From Cephalotus follicularis (lineage: Eukaryota; Streptophyta; Magnoliopsida; Oxalidales; Cephalotaceae), in NCBI GenBank assembly GCA_001972305.1, contig BDDD01000320.1:682001-746000 (forward strand): a DNA stretch of 64,000 bases. The letters run 5' to 3'. Positions 9,798-21,321 of this stretch are shown here, piece by piece (positions within the stretch are counted from its first letter, which is position 1; every line of letters starts with the position of its first letter). The notes beneath the pieces were generated by a model. That model was not told the DNA's origin. It did not search any database and worked only from the letters and a program-made list of their open reading frames with translations. Position numbers and translations under genes: made by a program.

Positions 9798-10085
9798 CAG
9801 TAACAAAGACGTCGACGTCTTTCCCAAAGACGTTGATGTCTTTGAGTCATGCATCGAAATCCAAGCCTCAGTGTCAGCTTGTTCTTCTACAGAAGGAACC
9901 TTAAACGACAGCGTATCATGAAATGGCATCGATGTCTAACTAAAAGGCTTCGATGCCTTTTTCAACAGAAACCAGGTAAGCAGCCTGGGTGTCGATGTCT
10001 TCTCAAAGACGTCGATCCCTCTCAGTCAGTAACGAGGTAAAACATAAAAGACGTCGATGTCATTATAAAGAAGTCGATGTCTTTT
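9798..10085. repeat. GTCGAC palindrome cluster 1 in LTR B
   Basis: The cluster begins with a perfect 18-base palindrome AAAGACGTCGACGTCTTT at 9805-9822 and continues with AAAGACGTTGATGTCTTT, GGCATCGATGTC, AAAGGCTTCGATGCCTTT, GGTGTCGATGTC, AAAGACGTCGATCC, AAAGACGTCGATGTC and AAGAAGTCGATGTCTTT. Most differences from symmetry are TG or CA in place of CG, as expected from deamination of methylated CpG. Confidence 0.9.
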
Positions 10086-10828
10086 CAGCAGGGGTCGTCT
10101 TCAACCTCACGATTCATCGAACAGTGGTCATAACAATCCGCAATCATGCATAACATCGGGTTTTCATAGCAACAAACCAACACACAGATACTCCAAACAT
10201 ATCTATTATGTCATGGCATCAATCCAGTAGAAAAACCAGTACAAGAAACATGCATTTTTATACACTCCAAAACCATAAATCATGCATGAATATTAAACTC
10301 AATTTACAGTATGGCTTTCCCCTACCTCTGGCTTCAAGTTAGAAACCGAAAGTCCACCTCTTTTAGTATTCCACAAAGTCACAGCAGCCCCTCTAGGTCC
10401 GTCCCGTAGCTGCACCAGTAGCTTCAAGGTCCAAGCTCCAAGCTTCAACAATGGTGGAATACACACAGTCACTGTTTCACTCTCTCTCTCTCTCTCTTCT
10501 GGTGTTTGTAAAACGAGAGAGACAAGTAGGGAGGGTGTCCTTTATGCAGAAGGCTCTCCCCCGACATTTCCTCTTGGAATTTAACAGCCCTACACATGCT
10601 CTCTCCCACCTACTCTCTTTTCTGCATTTCTTTTACATTCTTTAACCATTCTTTACATTGCAGGTAGCAGGTGAGGATTCCCCTTGCATGAATCATGTGA
10701 GGGCATGTTCTGGAAACACACCCACATGCACAACACGCCACAAAGCACTCAAAAAGGCGTTAGGTAAGTCCCTAAACAATTCCCCCTAGCATGTTGTTCT
10801 GCCGACGAAGAACGTGCTGGCCATTCAT

Positions 10829-10991
10829 ACAAAGGCGTCGACGTCTTTCCTTGGACGTCTATGTCTTTGTCCAATCGTAAGAAGGTGTTGATGCCTCCTT
10901 CCTGAGTCGACGTGCATGCCCATGCATTCACGTGTGCCCTAGCTCACAAAGGAGTCGACGTCTTTCCAAAAGACGTCGATGTCTTTTGGCC
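10829..10991. repeat. GTCGAC palindrome cluster 2 in LTR B
   Basis: A second cluster in the same LTR contains AAAGGCGTCGACGTCTTT, GGACGTCTATGTCTTTG, GAAGGTGTTGATGCC, GAGTCGACGTGC, AAAGGAGTCGACGTCTTT and AAAAGACGTCGATGTCTTTT. It lies close to the LTR upstream end. Confidence 0.9.
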
Positions 10992-11023
10992 AAAACAGCG
11001 CCGTTTCATGCTTTAACATACAC

Positions 11024-11359
11024 NNNNNNNNNNNNNNNNNNNNNNNNNNNNNNNNNNNNNNNNNNNNNNNNNNNNNNNNNNNNNNNNNNNNNNNNNNNNN
11101 NNNNNNNNNNNNNNNNNNNNNNNNNNNNNNNNNNNNNNNNNNNNNNNNNNNNNNNNNNNNNNNNNNNNNNNNNNNNNNNNNNNNNNNNNNNNNNNNNNNN
11201 NNNNNNNNNNNNNNNNNNNNNNNNNNNNNNNNNNNNNNNNNNNNNNNNNNNNNNNNNNNNNNNNNNNNNNNNNNNNNNNNNNNNNNNNNNNNNNNNNNNN
11301 NNNNNNNNNNNNNNNNNNNNNNNNNNNNNNNNNNNNNNNNNNNNNNNNNNNNNNNNNNN
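11024..11359. other. Assembly gap (336 N)
   Basis: These bases are all N. The left flank is LTR B and the right flank is LTR D, so the junction between two different elements is hidden and the adjacency of B and D is not established by sequence. The gap size may be nominal. Confidence 1.
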
Positions 11360-12175
11360 GCTAAAATATCTAATCATTACTAGGACCTTTGGTAAACTAT
11401 CTGGAAATCTAATTTCCAGTCTACCTCAACCTTGGCCAAGGATTTCATAAGTCCAAAGTATAATCAGATCATAATAGAGCTGATCACCTTCGCTCAGGTG
11501 TGACAATTCCATATTGTGCACTAACTTATATTCGTATAGATTCGATCATACCCAAAGACCACCCGATTGCCAGCCCTGCGTAACGACTGGGTAAGGTGGA
11601 GATCAAAGCATAACCGTCTCCATACAATATAGAGCAGTCGCTCAGGTCTAAGGATCATAAGAGTTTAAGAACTCGCTAAGTGATCAACACTTATACACAA
11701 CCGCAACAAGTAGGAGCCACTACTGACACGCGAATAGAGACTATCCAAACAGTGTCTCCTACGCAGGTCCTGTTCAATGTGCACGCTCCCAGCGCGCATC
11801 CCGTATTTGCCCTAGTGTCCAACACAAATGGTAGTGAGAGAACCCATCCTCCAATTCCATGAGCAGGCAACATATGCACAAGTCTATCCGGTTCACTAAT
11901 GCCCACAAAGTGAACCTATGACTTGGAACTAATTCGACATAAGGAATGAGGTAACCAATCTCATAGCCTCCATGCTAGGCATTCAACCTTATGTCAGGGC
12001 ATCACAAGTGTAAGCAGGTAAATAATAAACTACTTCAATTAAGTGATAAAACACAAGTGATATAGCCATAACAAATTAGCACATATCATATATACAAGGA
12101 ATAAGATTGTTTCATACAAGATAAGATATAATATGACAACCCATCTAATGGCTTGTCGGGTCACTATATCTAACA
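11360..12175 (-). repeat. Partial LTR, copia family D
   Basis: It matches 61979-62801, the upstream part of the 5' LTR of copia element E, over its whole length with few differences. Shared landmarks are GGACCTTTGGTAAACT, CCAAAGACCACCCGATTG, GTTCACTAATGCCCACAAAG and the end TATATCTAACA. The right edge (TAACA at 12171-12175) is the LTR start on the minus strand, TGTTAGATATAGTGACCCG. It directly abuts gypsy RT, so a copia copy probably inserted into gypsy C. The remaining LTR (about 1.35 kb) is in or beyond the gap. Confidence 0.85.
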
Positions 12176-12592
12176 GCTCGGTAGTTTTCGAAATTCGATT
12201 TGAGATCGGGATATCATCAGCTTCGGATAAAGGATGAAGATGTGCCAAAAACTACTTTCTGTACTCGGTATGGGCATTATGAGTTTCTAGTGATGCCGTT
12301 CGGACTTACTAATGCACTGAAAGTTTTCATGGATCTGATGAATCGGCTGTTTCATGAGTACTTGGATCAGTTTGTAATTGTGTTCATAGATGATATTCTT
12401 ATGTATTCAAAGTCGAAGGAAGAATATGAAGAACAACATCGTATAGTTCTAGGTATTCTGAGGAAGAATCAGCTATACGAGAAGTTTTCAAAGTGTGAGT
12501 TCTGGTTGGAACAGGTGGCGTTTTTGGGTCATGTGGTTACAGCTGAAGGTATCTGTGTGGATCCTGCTAAAGTTGAGGCTATTACAAAATGA
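12176..12592 (+). pseudogene. Reverse transcriptase, C-terminal two thirds (element C)
   Basis: The sequence opens inside the [13 protein letters not shown] block and continues [20 protein letters not shown], the catalytic [10 protein letters not shown] (near 12384-12410) and [11 protein letters not shown]. The fingers and N-terminal palm are missing because of the truncation at 12176. The frame ends with TGA at 12590-12592 where the family has Trp (TGG to TGA), and continues in the same frame. Confidence 0.9.
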
Positions 12593-13369
12593 CCGAGACC
12601 TACCACAGTGACGGAGGTTAGGAGATTTTTGGCTTTGGCTGGATACTATAGGCAGTTTGTGGAAGGTTTTTCCTCTATAGCCTTACCACTGACACAGCTT
12701 ATGAGAAAGGGAGCTAAGTTTGAACTGAATGAAGAACGAGAAGCAAGCTTCGAGAAACTGAAGAATGGACTTGTGTCAGCACCGATTCTTCGTTTACCAT
12801 CTGGGTCGGGTGGATACCAGATATACAATGATGCTTCTAAGCAGGGTTTGGGGTGTGTTTTAATACAGCATGGTCATGTGATAGCTTCTGCTTTGAGACA
12901 GTTGAAGCCTTATGAAGTAAACTATCCTACGCTTGATCTCAAGTTAGCAGCAGTGGTGTTTGCTTTGAATATCTGGAGACACTATCTGTACGGAGAAACT
13001 TGTGACGTCTTTACCAATCATAAGAGTCTCAAGTACATCTTTACACAGAAAGAGTTGAGCATACGTCAGAGAAGGTGGTTAGAGCTTCTGAAGGACTACG
13101 ATCTGAATATTCAGTACCAACCTGGTAAAGCAAACGTGGTAGTTGATGCTCTTAGTCGGAAGAGTTCTGGGAGTATAGCGGCTTTGCTTACTCAGCTGCA
13201 GTTGATAGCCGATATGGAGCGGTTGGATTTGAATTTGTATGTTTGGGGTTATGAAGGTTATGTTACTGCAATGAATGTAGAGCCTTCTCTTATATCTCGA
13301 ATTAAGACAGCTCAGAGTGATGATGGTGAGCTTTGGGCCTTAGTCCAGAATGTTGAAAAGGGTAAGTAG
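12593..13369 (+). pseudogene. RT end and RNase H (element C)
   Basis: It starts with the end of RT ([21 protein letters not shown]) and contains RNase H motifs [60 protein letters not shown] and [16 protein letters not shown]. Two catalytic positions are changed: Glu of LELAA is Lys (LKLAA) and Asp of FTDHKSL is Asn (FTNHKSL), both G to A changes, so RNase H is probably dead as well as interrupted. It ends with TAG at 13367-13369. Confidence 0.9.
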
Positions 13370-14215
13370 TCAGAGTTTCATATGGATGAGCATGGTGTGA
13401 TATGGTTAGGTAATCGGTTGTGTGTTCCGACAGATACTTCTATCAGAGATGTTGTTTTGTCAGCGGCACACAGTTCTCCATTTTCTATACATTCGGGTTC
13501 TACGTAAATGTATAGAGACTTGAAGAAGAATTTCTGGTTGAATGGAATGAAAATGGATGTAGCAGAATATGCTGGGAGGTGTTTGATCTGTCAGCAAGTA
13601 AAGATTGAGCACCAGCGTGCTAGTGGTTTGTTACAACCCTTGGAAGTTCCAGTATGGAAATGGGAAAGTATTTCTATGGACTTTGTCACGGGTTTGCCGA
13701 GAATTTTTAGAAGACACGATGCTATCTAGGTAGTAGTGGACCGATTGACTAAATCGACTCACTTTTTGGCTATCCGAGGGGACCTTTCTGCGGATCGTTT
13801 GGCTAAGGTGTTTTAGCAGGAGATAGTGAGACTCCATGGGACTCCGGTATCCATTGTTTCGGATAGGGATCCTTGTTTCACTTCGCGGTTTTGGAAAGGG
13901 TTCCAGAAAGCTTGGGGTACTAGGCTCAGTTACAGTACAGCTTTCCATCCACAGACAGATGGGCAGACTGAGAGGACCATCCAGACCTTAGAGGATATGT
14001 TGAGGTCTTGTGCTTTGGAGTGGACTAGGAACTGGGATGAGTATTTGAGCTTGGTGGAGTTTGCATACAATAACAGTTGGCACGCTAGCATCCGTATGGC
14101 TCCATTTGAAGCTACTTATGGAAGGAAGTGTCGAGCTCTGACATGTTGGGATGAGGTTGGAGAGCGAGTTATAGAGGGACCCGATCTAGTGCAGATCACT
14201 ACAGAAAAAAGTTAA
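13370..14215 (+). pseudogene. Integrase zinc domain and core (element C)
   Basis: The HHCC zinc domain is complete (HSSPFSIHPGS and CLICQQ). The core shows MDFVTGLP, a VDRLTKSTHFLA block, [13 protein letters not shown] and [20 protein letters not shown], so the D, D and E residues are present. In-frame stops lie at 13505-13507 (TAA), 13727-13729 (TAG where the family has Trp) and 13814-13816 (TAG). Near 14205 a six-A run appears to hold one extra A; after it the protein continues in another frame. Confidence 0.9.
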
Positions 14216-14717
14216 AATAGCAAAGGAGAGATTGAAGGCAGCTCAATCTCGACAGAAGAGTTATGCGGACAGACATCGGAGGGATTTGGAGTTCAAAGTA
14301 TGTGAACATGTGTTCTTGAAAGTTTCACCTTGGAAAGGAGTCAGACATTTTGGGCTGAAAGGGAAGTTGAGTCCATGGTATATTGGACCTTTCGAAGTTC
14401 TGGAAAAGGTAGGCGCGGTTGCTTATTGGTTAGCTTTGCCTCCACAGTTAGCACATGTCCATTACGTATTCCACGTGTCTCTCTTGAGGGGTTATCAGTA
14501 TCACCCCCTGCATGTGGTTCACTATCCTTTGGACAATATTTGGGAGGACCTATCTTGTAACAATGAGGCAGAGGCTATTGTTGATCGACAAGAATGGGTG
14601 ACACGTAGCAAGACCGTTCCTTTTGTGAAAGTTCTATGGAGGAACCATCCTGAGCGCGAAGCTACCTGGGAGTTAGAGGAACACATTCGGGAGCAATATC
14701 CGCGTTTGTTCGTTTAA
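14216..14717 (+). pseudogene. Integrase C-terminal region with chromodomain-like tail (element C)
   Basis: After the frameshift the frame reads KAAQSRQKSYADRHRRDLEF, VFLKVSPWKGVRHFGLKGKL, the PWYIGPFEVLEKVGAVAYWL segment, VHYVFHVSLLRGY and a tail FVKVLWRNHPEREATWELEE ending QYPRLFV. This is the standard end of plant Tekay/Del-like chromovirus pol, where the last segment is chromodomain-related and thought to guide insertion. The stop is immediately followed by the LTR; no polypurine tract or untranslated spacer is visible. Confidence 0.85.
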
Positions 14718-15646
14718 GGTAATACCCTGCTCGTTCGTATATGTGTTTTACGAACTTTTAATATGTTTGTTTTCGGGCTTTTAAAATTTTGTTGTTATAT
14801 GTAGTCCGTTTGCCTGGTATTGGGCCTATGTGTTTTGGGTTGACTGATACCAGCCTAAACCTTGGATATGTTGGTATGTGAATGCTTGGGTTTATGTTAT
14901 GTCAATTCTTAATAAAAATAACTATTTGAAAACAATTTTATCTCTTTTATAATTCAATTCTCTTTTCTTCTATTTTAAAATTCCTTATTTTCTATTTTTT
15001 ATGTTATTTCCTTTTCTTCCTTCCCTTTCCTTCTCTCACCCGAATCCTTCTCTTCCTCAAACTCTATCTCTCCGAAATCTCTCCCTCTCTTAACTCCTCA
15101 AGCGTTTTCTTCCTCTCCTTCCTTATCTAGCAAAAATTCTCTCCCTTTTCCCGTTTAAGAGTGGTTTTTGGTTCATTGTGATATGCCGTTCTCTTTTCTC
15201 TTGTCTGCTCACTGCCGAATTCTGCAAAGATAGAATTGTTTTGGTTCCTGTGAAGTTGCTCCATTAAAAAGTCAGGTTTGTGCTAGTATTTCAATCCTTA
15301 ATTGTCCTATTTTAGTTATTATATCCTTTGACAGGCTTTGAGGTTATACGTTCTTTTTCTTTCCTATTATTTTCTGTTGATCAGTTAATTGAGTTTGGAA
15401 ATCGTTGTGTTAATACAACAGTCTTGTATTGCCATTACAAGTTAGTTAATTCTTTTGCTGTGGTGGTTCATGCTACATTGTTATGAATCCGATTTTATGT
15501 TCATTTTGGCTATGAGAGGTTGGTTTTGTCTTCTGTCAATTCATACTATGTTGTTGTTCTGAGTCAGATGATCAGCCTTTAGGCGTCTGTACTTGTTGTA
15601 ATCTGGTCTTAGAAATTGAAACTGACTGTTGACAGTAATATTGGTT

Positions 15647-15655
15647 TATAAATAG
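15647..15655 (+). promoter_or_regulatory. Candidate TATA box in LTR C
   Basis: TATAAATAG in the first third of the LTR is a good match to a plant TATA box and would place the transcription start near 15680. The homologous position in the solo LTR (near 39175) is no longer a TATA box. This is inferred from sequence only. Confidence 0.4.
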
Positions 15656-15857
15656 GAATGCATGTGATTAGAGTTCACTTTGTTCTTCTTTGAATATAAC
15701 CACTGGTCATAGAATCGTGTCAATTCTGTGTTTTCCTGCTGACTAAATGCCGTATAATGTCTTGTGTATATGTTCATATGTCTCTGGTATAGAGTTAGAC
15801 ATGTTTGGATAGTTTCTGGATTGAATAATGTGGAGTTCTGCTATTCTAACATCTAGA

Positions 15858-16071
15858 ACAGTCGGTTGTTCTTATGGACAGTCGGCTGGTTTGGTTGTGT
15901 AGTCAGTTGCCTTATGAAAACAGTCGACTGCCTTGCTTTGTACAGTCGGCTAGACTTCTATAATAGTCAACTGCCTGCAGTATGGTTTGTGTAGTAGTTT
16001 GGCCCTGTTGGATAGTCGGCTGCCAAGCTTCCTCAGTCGACTGGTTCTCTGTAACAGTCGGCTGTTTTGCC
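15858..16071. repeat. CAGTCGACTG cluster in LTR C
   Basis: About ten sites of the form CAGTCGRCTG or one-step variants lie in roughly 215 bp, for example CAGTCGGCTGG, CAGTCGACTGCC, CAGTCGGCTAG and CAGTCGGCTGTTTTGCCCAG. The solo LTR has the matching cluster at 39394-39606 with corresponding spacing but different substitutions. Confidence 0.9.
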
Positions 16072-17563
16072 CAGAAAATGCTTGTTTTCATTTTTTTTTA
16101 ATCTATTTGTTCTTCGAATCGATCTGGGTGTGTTCTAAACACTGTAATGAATCTGTTTTATGTCTCTAATGATTCTCAGACCCTTATATGAATGCTTTGT
16201 ATCTTTTAGATTGTTGTGCTTCAAAAAGAAGTTTGACCTAACAATCTTTTCATAAGTACTTTTGTGAACGCATAAGGTACTGATATTCTGCTCTTTGATA
16301 CTCTCTTCGACTTTATCGAGACAAAATTCAGTTTTGATTTGTGAATGGATATTCGTTTCCTTAATATGTTTCTTCGGTTTTGGAACTTTGCTACGTTTCG
16401 AATTTGATATTTCTGAAAATAAAGTCAGTTTTGACATTTTGCGAAATTGAATGTTCTCGACTTTATTCTTATGTTATGATAGATTATGATATGTTATATG
16501 ATATGGTCATCTCGTTTATAGTGAGAAATAAATGAGTTGATACTCCAAATATGAAATGTATCATTTGATAACGATTTTCAAAAATTTTTGGAAAAGCATA
16601 TTATATGTATTTCTAAATTGATTTTGATAAATCAATGTTTTGGAAATGATTGAATACTGAGTAATTGTACCCACCTATGGGGCGTACCATAGGCATGTCA
16701 TAGGCCTGGCACGGGGGCATGACACTTCCATAGCGGTGTGATTACTCTATGACGTCTTTGTATGTTATGAATAAATCCCATGAGGTGGATTTATGGATCC
16801 ACTATGTATGATAGAGGCGTATGAATCGATTCTAGTTTATGACATATGTGATAAGATATGCAATATGTGATATGATATGATATGATATGAGAATTGACTT
16901 GTATAGTGTCGTACACCTCAATTCTAATGGGCATGTGGAATTAGCGGCTCCCTTTCCATATATGTTTCTGATATGTGATATGTTATATGACTCAGTATGA
17001 ATTATGAAATCGTGATTTTGAAATGTTTCGTATGTATATATTTCAAAGTTATGAATTGGGTTTCATGATGTTCGGAAATGAACATTTAAATGATTTACTG
17101 CTTAAGATTTCTGTTACGAGTTTTATTGAAATCTTACTACTTTTAAATTATCGTTTACCATTTTATATTCTTTATCTGTACTAAGGTTTGCTCAGCCATG
17201 TTTTTGTTTTCAATGCGGCAAGTTATCAATAGCAGCGCGGGAAATTGTGAATGAGAGATGACCACATTTATGTCATGGATCCCTAGGAGTGTGATCCCTA
17301 TGTGTTTTTAGTTAGAGTTGGTCATGAACAATAAGATACTTTTGGTTTATATTTTTAATAATTGACCCTTGGAACATATGTTTTAAGTTTTCTGAATATG
17401 TTAAGTTTTTTAGTTTATGATCAATTTTCAGTATGTTATGTTTTGACCGCCACGTTTTTGGCTAATAAAGTTATGCCTATGTTATGTTTAGTTAAGTTAT
17501 GTTTTGTTAAGTTATGGTCTGTGTTATGACCTGTGACAACTCCCGCCGTTCAGGGGTGTTACA

Positions 17564-17912
17564 TCGCCACTTTGAGTCCATCGAATGATCTTGAAAGCTT
17601 CTGTTTTTAACCGCTGATGCATTTCTCTTAAGCATTGACACCTTGGTCCAAACCGCTGCCGCTTTTCATGAGACCGTTGATGCTTTAAGCAGTTTTGTTT
17701 TATCTTTGCAAAACTTCAACTATTAACGCTTTGACTAAGACCTTCTTCGGTTTTCCCTTAAGCGCTACCGCTTCCATACAAACCGTCAACGCTTTGTCAT
17801 GTTTCTGCACTTTCTTGTTTTGTTTTGATTAAACATTTCTTCACATCAACAAACACGTTAGGTGCTTTGTTATCATCAAAACCAGGATTGTTAGACAAAA
17901 CCCCAACAAATT
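17564..17912 (-). repeat. Copia-type LTR fragment with palindrome cluster
   Basis: On the minus strand this begins TGTTGGGGTTTTGTCTAACA near 17912, a common start of plant copia LTRs, and is cut at 17563 by LTR C. It contains a loose cluster of GTTGACGC-type sites (AACCGCTGATGC, AAGCATTGACACC, AACCGTCAACGCTTT, AAGCGCTACCGCTT). No coding sequence is seen. Confidence 0.5.
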
Positions 17913-18059
17913 CATTGTTTCTAGTTTACATGCCTCCATACATAAGCGTACCATGTCCAACTAACTCCTGTATACACTTCATAGAATATGTATTAAAGCA
18001 TCATCAAAACACCGCACCTTATGCACAAGACATCCAGTGACGGCTCATGTCCAAGGACC
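17913..18059 (-). repeat. Copia-related spacer, repeated in inverse at 30886-31010
   Basis: Read on the minus strand (ATGAGCC...CTTGTGCATAAG...TGTTTTGATGATGC...GTGTATACA...), this is similar to 30886-31010 on the plus strand. It lies just outside the LTR start, so it is probably an internal piece of a copia element. No frame can be supported. Confidence 0.45.
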
Positions 18060-18523
18060 ACATGCACTGTTGTAAAACCAGAATTATGTTTGACATGTAA
18101 GTAAAACTCTATACATATATTCTATCAACAGTCACCTTCAGTGAACTCGGGAAGCGAGCACCCACGTAGTTGTCATAGCATCACCCACGCGAGTGAGTGT
18201 GAGATCAGTCACCCTCTGCTTACCGATCTGACAGTACGTGCTGGTCTATCCGGATTGATCATGCCCTGAGTGTCAATCCTTTGATCAGGAAGATTCGAAA
18301 TAAAGTATACCGAGATTCCAACTCTCACATCAGGATCTCATCATGAACTTGGTTCTCTAACTTTATTCCAGGACATTCATTTACAATTAATTAAGCATGT
18401 ATTAATGAAACGAACTCATAGCCATTGATAAAACATAAACATCTTTATTGAATTTATAAATCGTTTATACAAGATATAGTAAATACAAGCTCAACACTGG
18501 CTCGCATCACTTTATCTCTAACA
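18060..18523 (-). repeat. Diverged D-like copia LTR fragment
   Basis: It shares the layout of family D: GTCTATCCGG followed by a TCACTAATGCCC-like block, and a right end CACTTTATCTCTAACA that parallels CACTATATCTAACA. The minus-strand LTR start is therefore at 18523. Similarity is loose, so this is a related family and not a copy of D. 18524-18579 is a short spacer with nothing recognisable. Confidence 0.45.
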
Positions 18524-18579
18524 AATCTAACCCCTTTTTAATGAAACCAACAATTTGTTCTGCAACGCTATCCATGATG

Positions 18580-21321
18580 TGTAATGACCTGAACTATTGT
18601 ACTACATATTATCCTATGTATGCATCATTATTGTACTGTATTGACCAATCTGTGTATTTTTATATACCCGATATATGATTATTGTGGGATTATAGCACTC
18701 TATATTCTCATCCTTATTTTAATGATTGAGTATATGTTCTCCTATTACTGTTCGGATACATTTAAGTTAAGTTTCGGAAGGTGGAATCGCTAATAACCGT
18801 GACCATATGTTTTGGAGCATTTGTGGCCACTTGTTTCTTTCTAAAAGCTTCCCCTCCCTACTCTCATTTGAGATAATTCTTCCCCCCTCTCTCTCTCTCA
18901 ATATCTCTATGCTGACCAGCTCCCCCCTCTCATCTCCCTCTTCGTTTTCGTCCCCTCACTTGGCAACAAAACATCTCCCTCTCATCTCCCCTTAAAACCC
19001 AATCCCTTCCCGCTCTCTACCTCTCTTTTTCTTCACTTCTTAACACACACACTTCTTCTCCTCTAGTTTCTGTCATTCCAAGTCAGTGTATCTAATGGGA
19101 AGATCGAGCTCTAATCTTACATCTACAACACCATAGAAGCTTGGATGCATTAGGAAGCTTTAGACTTTAGTCTAACCTCCGATTTTTGTAGATAATTAAC
19201 CACTACAAGCTTATAATAATTGTCAGGTAGGAAATCTCAACCTAAAATTCTTAAGATTATGCACATATAAATTGTATTTGAGTAATTAGATTGATTGAAA
19301 TTGACTGAATTGTATTGAATGTGAAGATCGACGAAAATGGATTTTTAGATCCATTTTAGCCCATTTTTTATCTGAGGACCTTCAGGTGTTCCAAATAACT
19401 TAATATCTTGATATGTCATCATTACACATGTCTAGATTATCTCCCAAAAGTTTCATTTCAAATGGATCAGAAATCAGACTTGAATCACATTTTTCAAAAA
19501 GTTGAGTTTTGAATGGAAATCTCGTTTTCTGCTACTGTCAAGATAAGCGTCACCGCTTAGCATCGACCGGTAGTTCCTATTTTCATAAATTTCAGCTCGA
19601 TCAATCCCATTTTCATATATTATTACGTTCAAAACGTTTTACCAATCAAAAGATATGGCTTCTCAAAGTTAAGTGGGTCTTATTAATCCTCAAACATTGT
19701 TTTAACAACTGTACTACATGATTTGATCTCAGATCAATCCTTTTATATGTTTGTCAACTTTTGACTATCGAAATGTGTTGTTTTCACAACTAAATGGTTT
19801 TAACCCATTGATTCTTCTTCGATAGCCTTTCTAGGCCCGGTGACTAGCTTTATAAACTTGTTTATAAACCTTTTGATTTAAAGGAAACTAATTTACCAAA
19901 AGATTATATTGAAATGGACTTTGAACTTAAACAAGAAAACCTTTGTTCTGCCTAAGCGTTGGAGCTTTACCCATAGCGTCACCACTTACTGCAGTTTTAC
20001 CTTTGGAACTTATTGATGTCCATCTAAAGCGTTGCCGCTTAAGTTGTGAGTATTGTTGCTTAACCTGGGTTCATCCCAGTGTATAAGCGTTGATGCCAGG
20101 CCAAATAGGCTAATCATCGTTGCTTAAGCCTGGGTGTCGTTGCTTAGCTCTACTATCATAGAATTGAACTAAGGCATTTAAGCGTCGGCGGTTGGCTTGA
20201 AGGTATCGCCGCTTAGGCCTTGGTTCCCACTTTTAAAATATTTTCAATCTTTTTCAAAAATGACGGCTTGATCAGATCATCACTTGAGATCACTCAAGCT
20301 CTTTTCGACTATTTTCTACCTGGTTAGGCAGGTCATGATCTTTTTGTAGATCAATTGATTGTACAACACTTTCAATTGACATGATTGACCGACTTATTCA
20401 TTGATCGATAGATTGCTTGACTAACTAATTGAACTACAGTCTTATCATTGATTGACTCGTCATATGGTTAACCCCATCTGTTCCCTCTGACTGGATCATC
20501 ACTGCCTTCGAGTATATTGATTGAGCCGCCTATGGGCTGAGCTATGGATTGAGCCACTAATGGGTAGAGCTATTAGGTCGCCAACTGGCAGAGCCATAGC
20601 CGCTTTTGAGCAGAAATCTATTGAGCCGCTTTTAGGTAGAGTTATTGTGTACTTAGATGGTACCCACCACTAAGTGGGTTTAGATAATCAAGTCTGGCCA
20701 ACTGGAGACAACTAGACATATCTAACCACCTTTTTCAAAGGATTACCTTCTGTGGCTAGGTTGTTGATATTGATATTGATGCTGACATTGTACCATTTAT
20801 TGGAGGTCACATGCTCTATAGGATTCATTGGGTGTATTTATACACCACCTTTGATTGTCTGACTTATAATTGATAGGAGTGACTGATTAGATCTCATTCA
20901 TTTACACCGGTATGGGACAGTTGTATACGAATGGTAGATCACAACTGGCATTCATGCATTCACACACTACTCACTGATATTGTACACATTGATATTGTAT
21001 ACGTTGATATTGTACACCAATATTGCATATTGTTTACATAGCATAATCCACACATGAGGATATACCTACTTGGCCCTATGGCTAACTCCTCCTTTGGGAT
21101 GGGGCAACTATTTTGCTACAGGTACCACAACGAGGACCAGAGATCGTCAAGATTTTTAGCTGTAGCCGCTTGCTTGAAGATCGAAGATTGTAATGTTTAA
21201 GCTTTATTGATTTTCTTTCTAGCATGTATTGAGTAATGTATTGACTTGGACCAAGATTGTATTGTATTGTACTAAAAGTAACGGCTAGGGTTTGTCACCC
21301 GGACGCACGTTAAATGATGAC
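18580..21321 (+). repeat. LTR family H, 3' end cut by element 3
   Basis: It starts TGTAATGACCTG, as gypsy LTRs in this window do, has a CT-rich stretch (18840-19070), palindrome-like sites, and a GGCTAACTCCTCC block near 21080 that parallels the conserved block of families A and B. No GTGACA- or TTACA-type end is found before element 3 starts at 21322, so the LTR is probably interrupted there. No second copy is in the window. No gene is seen. Confidence 0.5.
19531..20220. repeat. GCGTYRCCGCTT-type cluster in LTR H
   Basis: Loose symmetric sites recur, for example ATAAGCGTCACCGCTTAG, TAAGCGTTGGAGCTT, ATAGCGTCACCACTTA, AAAGCGTTGCCGCTTAAG and TATCGCCGCTTAGG. The arm is AAGCG/CGCTT and the centre varies. 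This is the family H counterpart of the TCGA-centred clusters elsewhere. Confidence 0.65.

Larger units (their letters stand above)
8491..11023 (-). repeat. 5' LTR of element 2 (family B), right end lost in the gap
   Basis: The left edge TGTCACACCCCG is the LTR 3' end (GGGGTGTGACA on the minus strand). The upstream edge is not visible because the assembly gap starts at 11024. A 1.95 kb piece of the same family, plus strand, lies at 28932-30885. Near 8887-8914 is a 30-base block shared with family A (see findings). It contains two palindrome clusters. Short frames here, for example in the pyrimidine-rich stretch near 10480, are not genes. Confidence 0.85.
12176..17563 (+). mobile_element. Ty3/gypsy element C, 5'-truncated, with 3' LTR
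   Basis: This plus-strand element begins in mid-RT directly after LTR D and runs through RNase H and integrase to a 3' LTR. One frame serves most of pol, broken by stops near 12590, 13367, 13505, 13727 and 13814 and by a frameshift near 14205. No gag, protease or 5' LTR is present on the left. Confidence 0.9.
14718..17563 (+). repeat. 3' LTR of gypsy C (family C, 2846 bp)
   Basis: It aligns over its length with the solo LTR at 38272-40990 (TGTAATACCCTGC... to ...GGGGTGTTACA). The first base here is G instead of T (GGTAATACCC). It contains a TATAAATAG box at 15647-15655, a pyrimidine-rich stretch near 15000-15130, a palindrome cluster, and GATATGATATGATATGA short repeats near 16860. No open gene is present. 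Confidence 0.85.

Noticed and set aside
10451-10645. Frame starting MVEYTQSLFHSLSLSLL, resembling a signal peptide
   Set aside because: It is a CT microsatellite inside LTR B.
10932-11450. Open frames crossing the N run
   Set aside because: They exist only because N codons are translated as X; the flanks are LTR sequence.
12200-14717. Endogenous pararetrovirus as an alternative for the RT/RNase H genes
   Set aside because: A complete integrase order, LTRs, tRNA-iMet primer site and chromodomain-like tail identify Ty3/gypsy retrotransposons.
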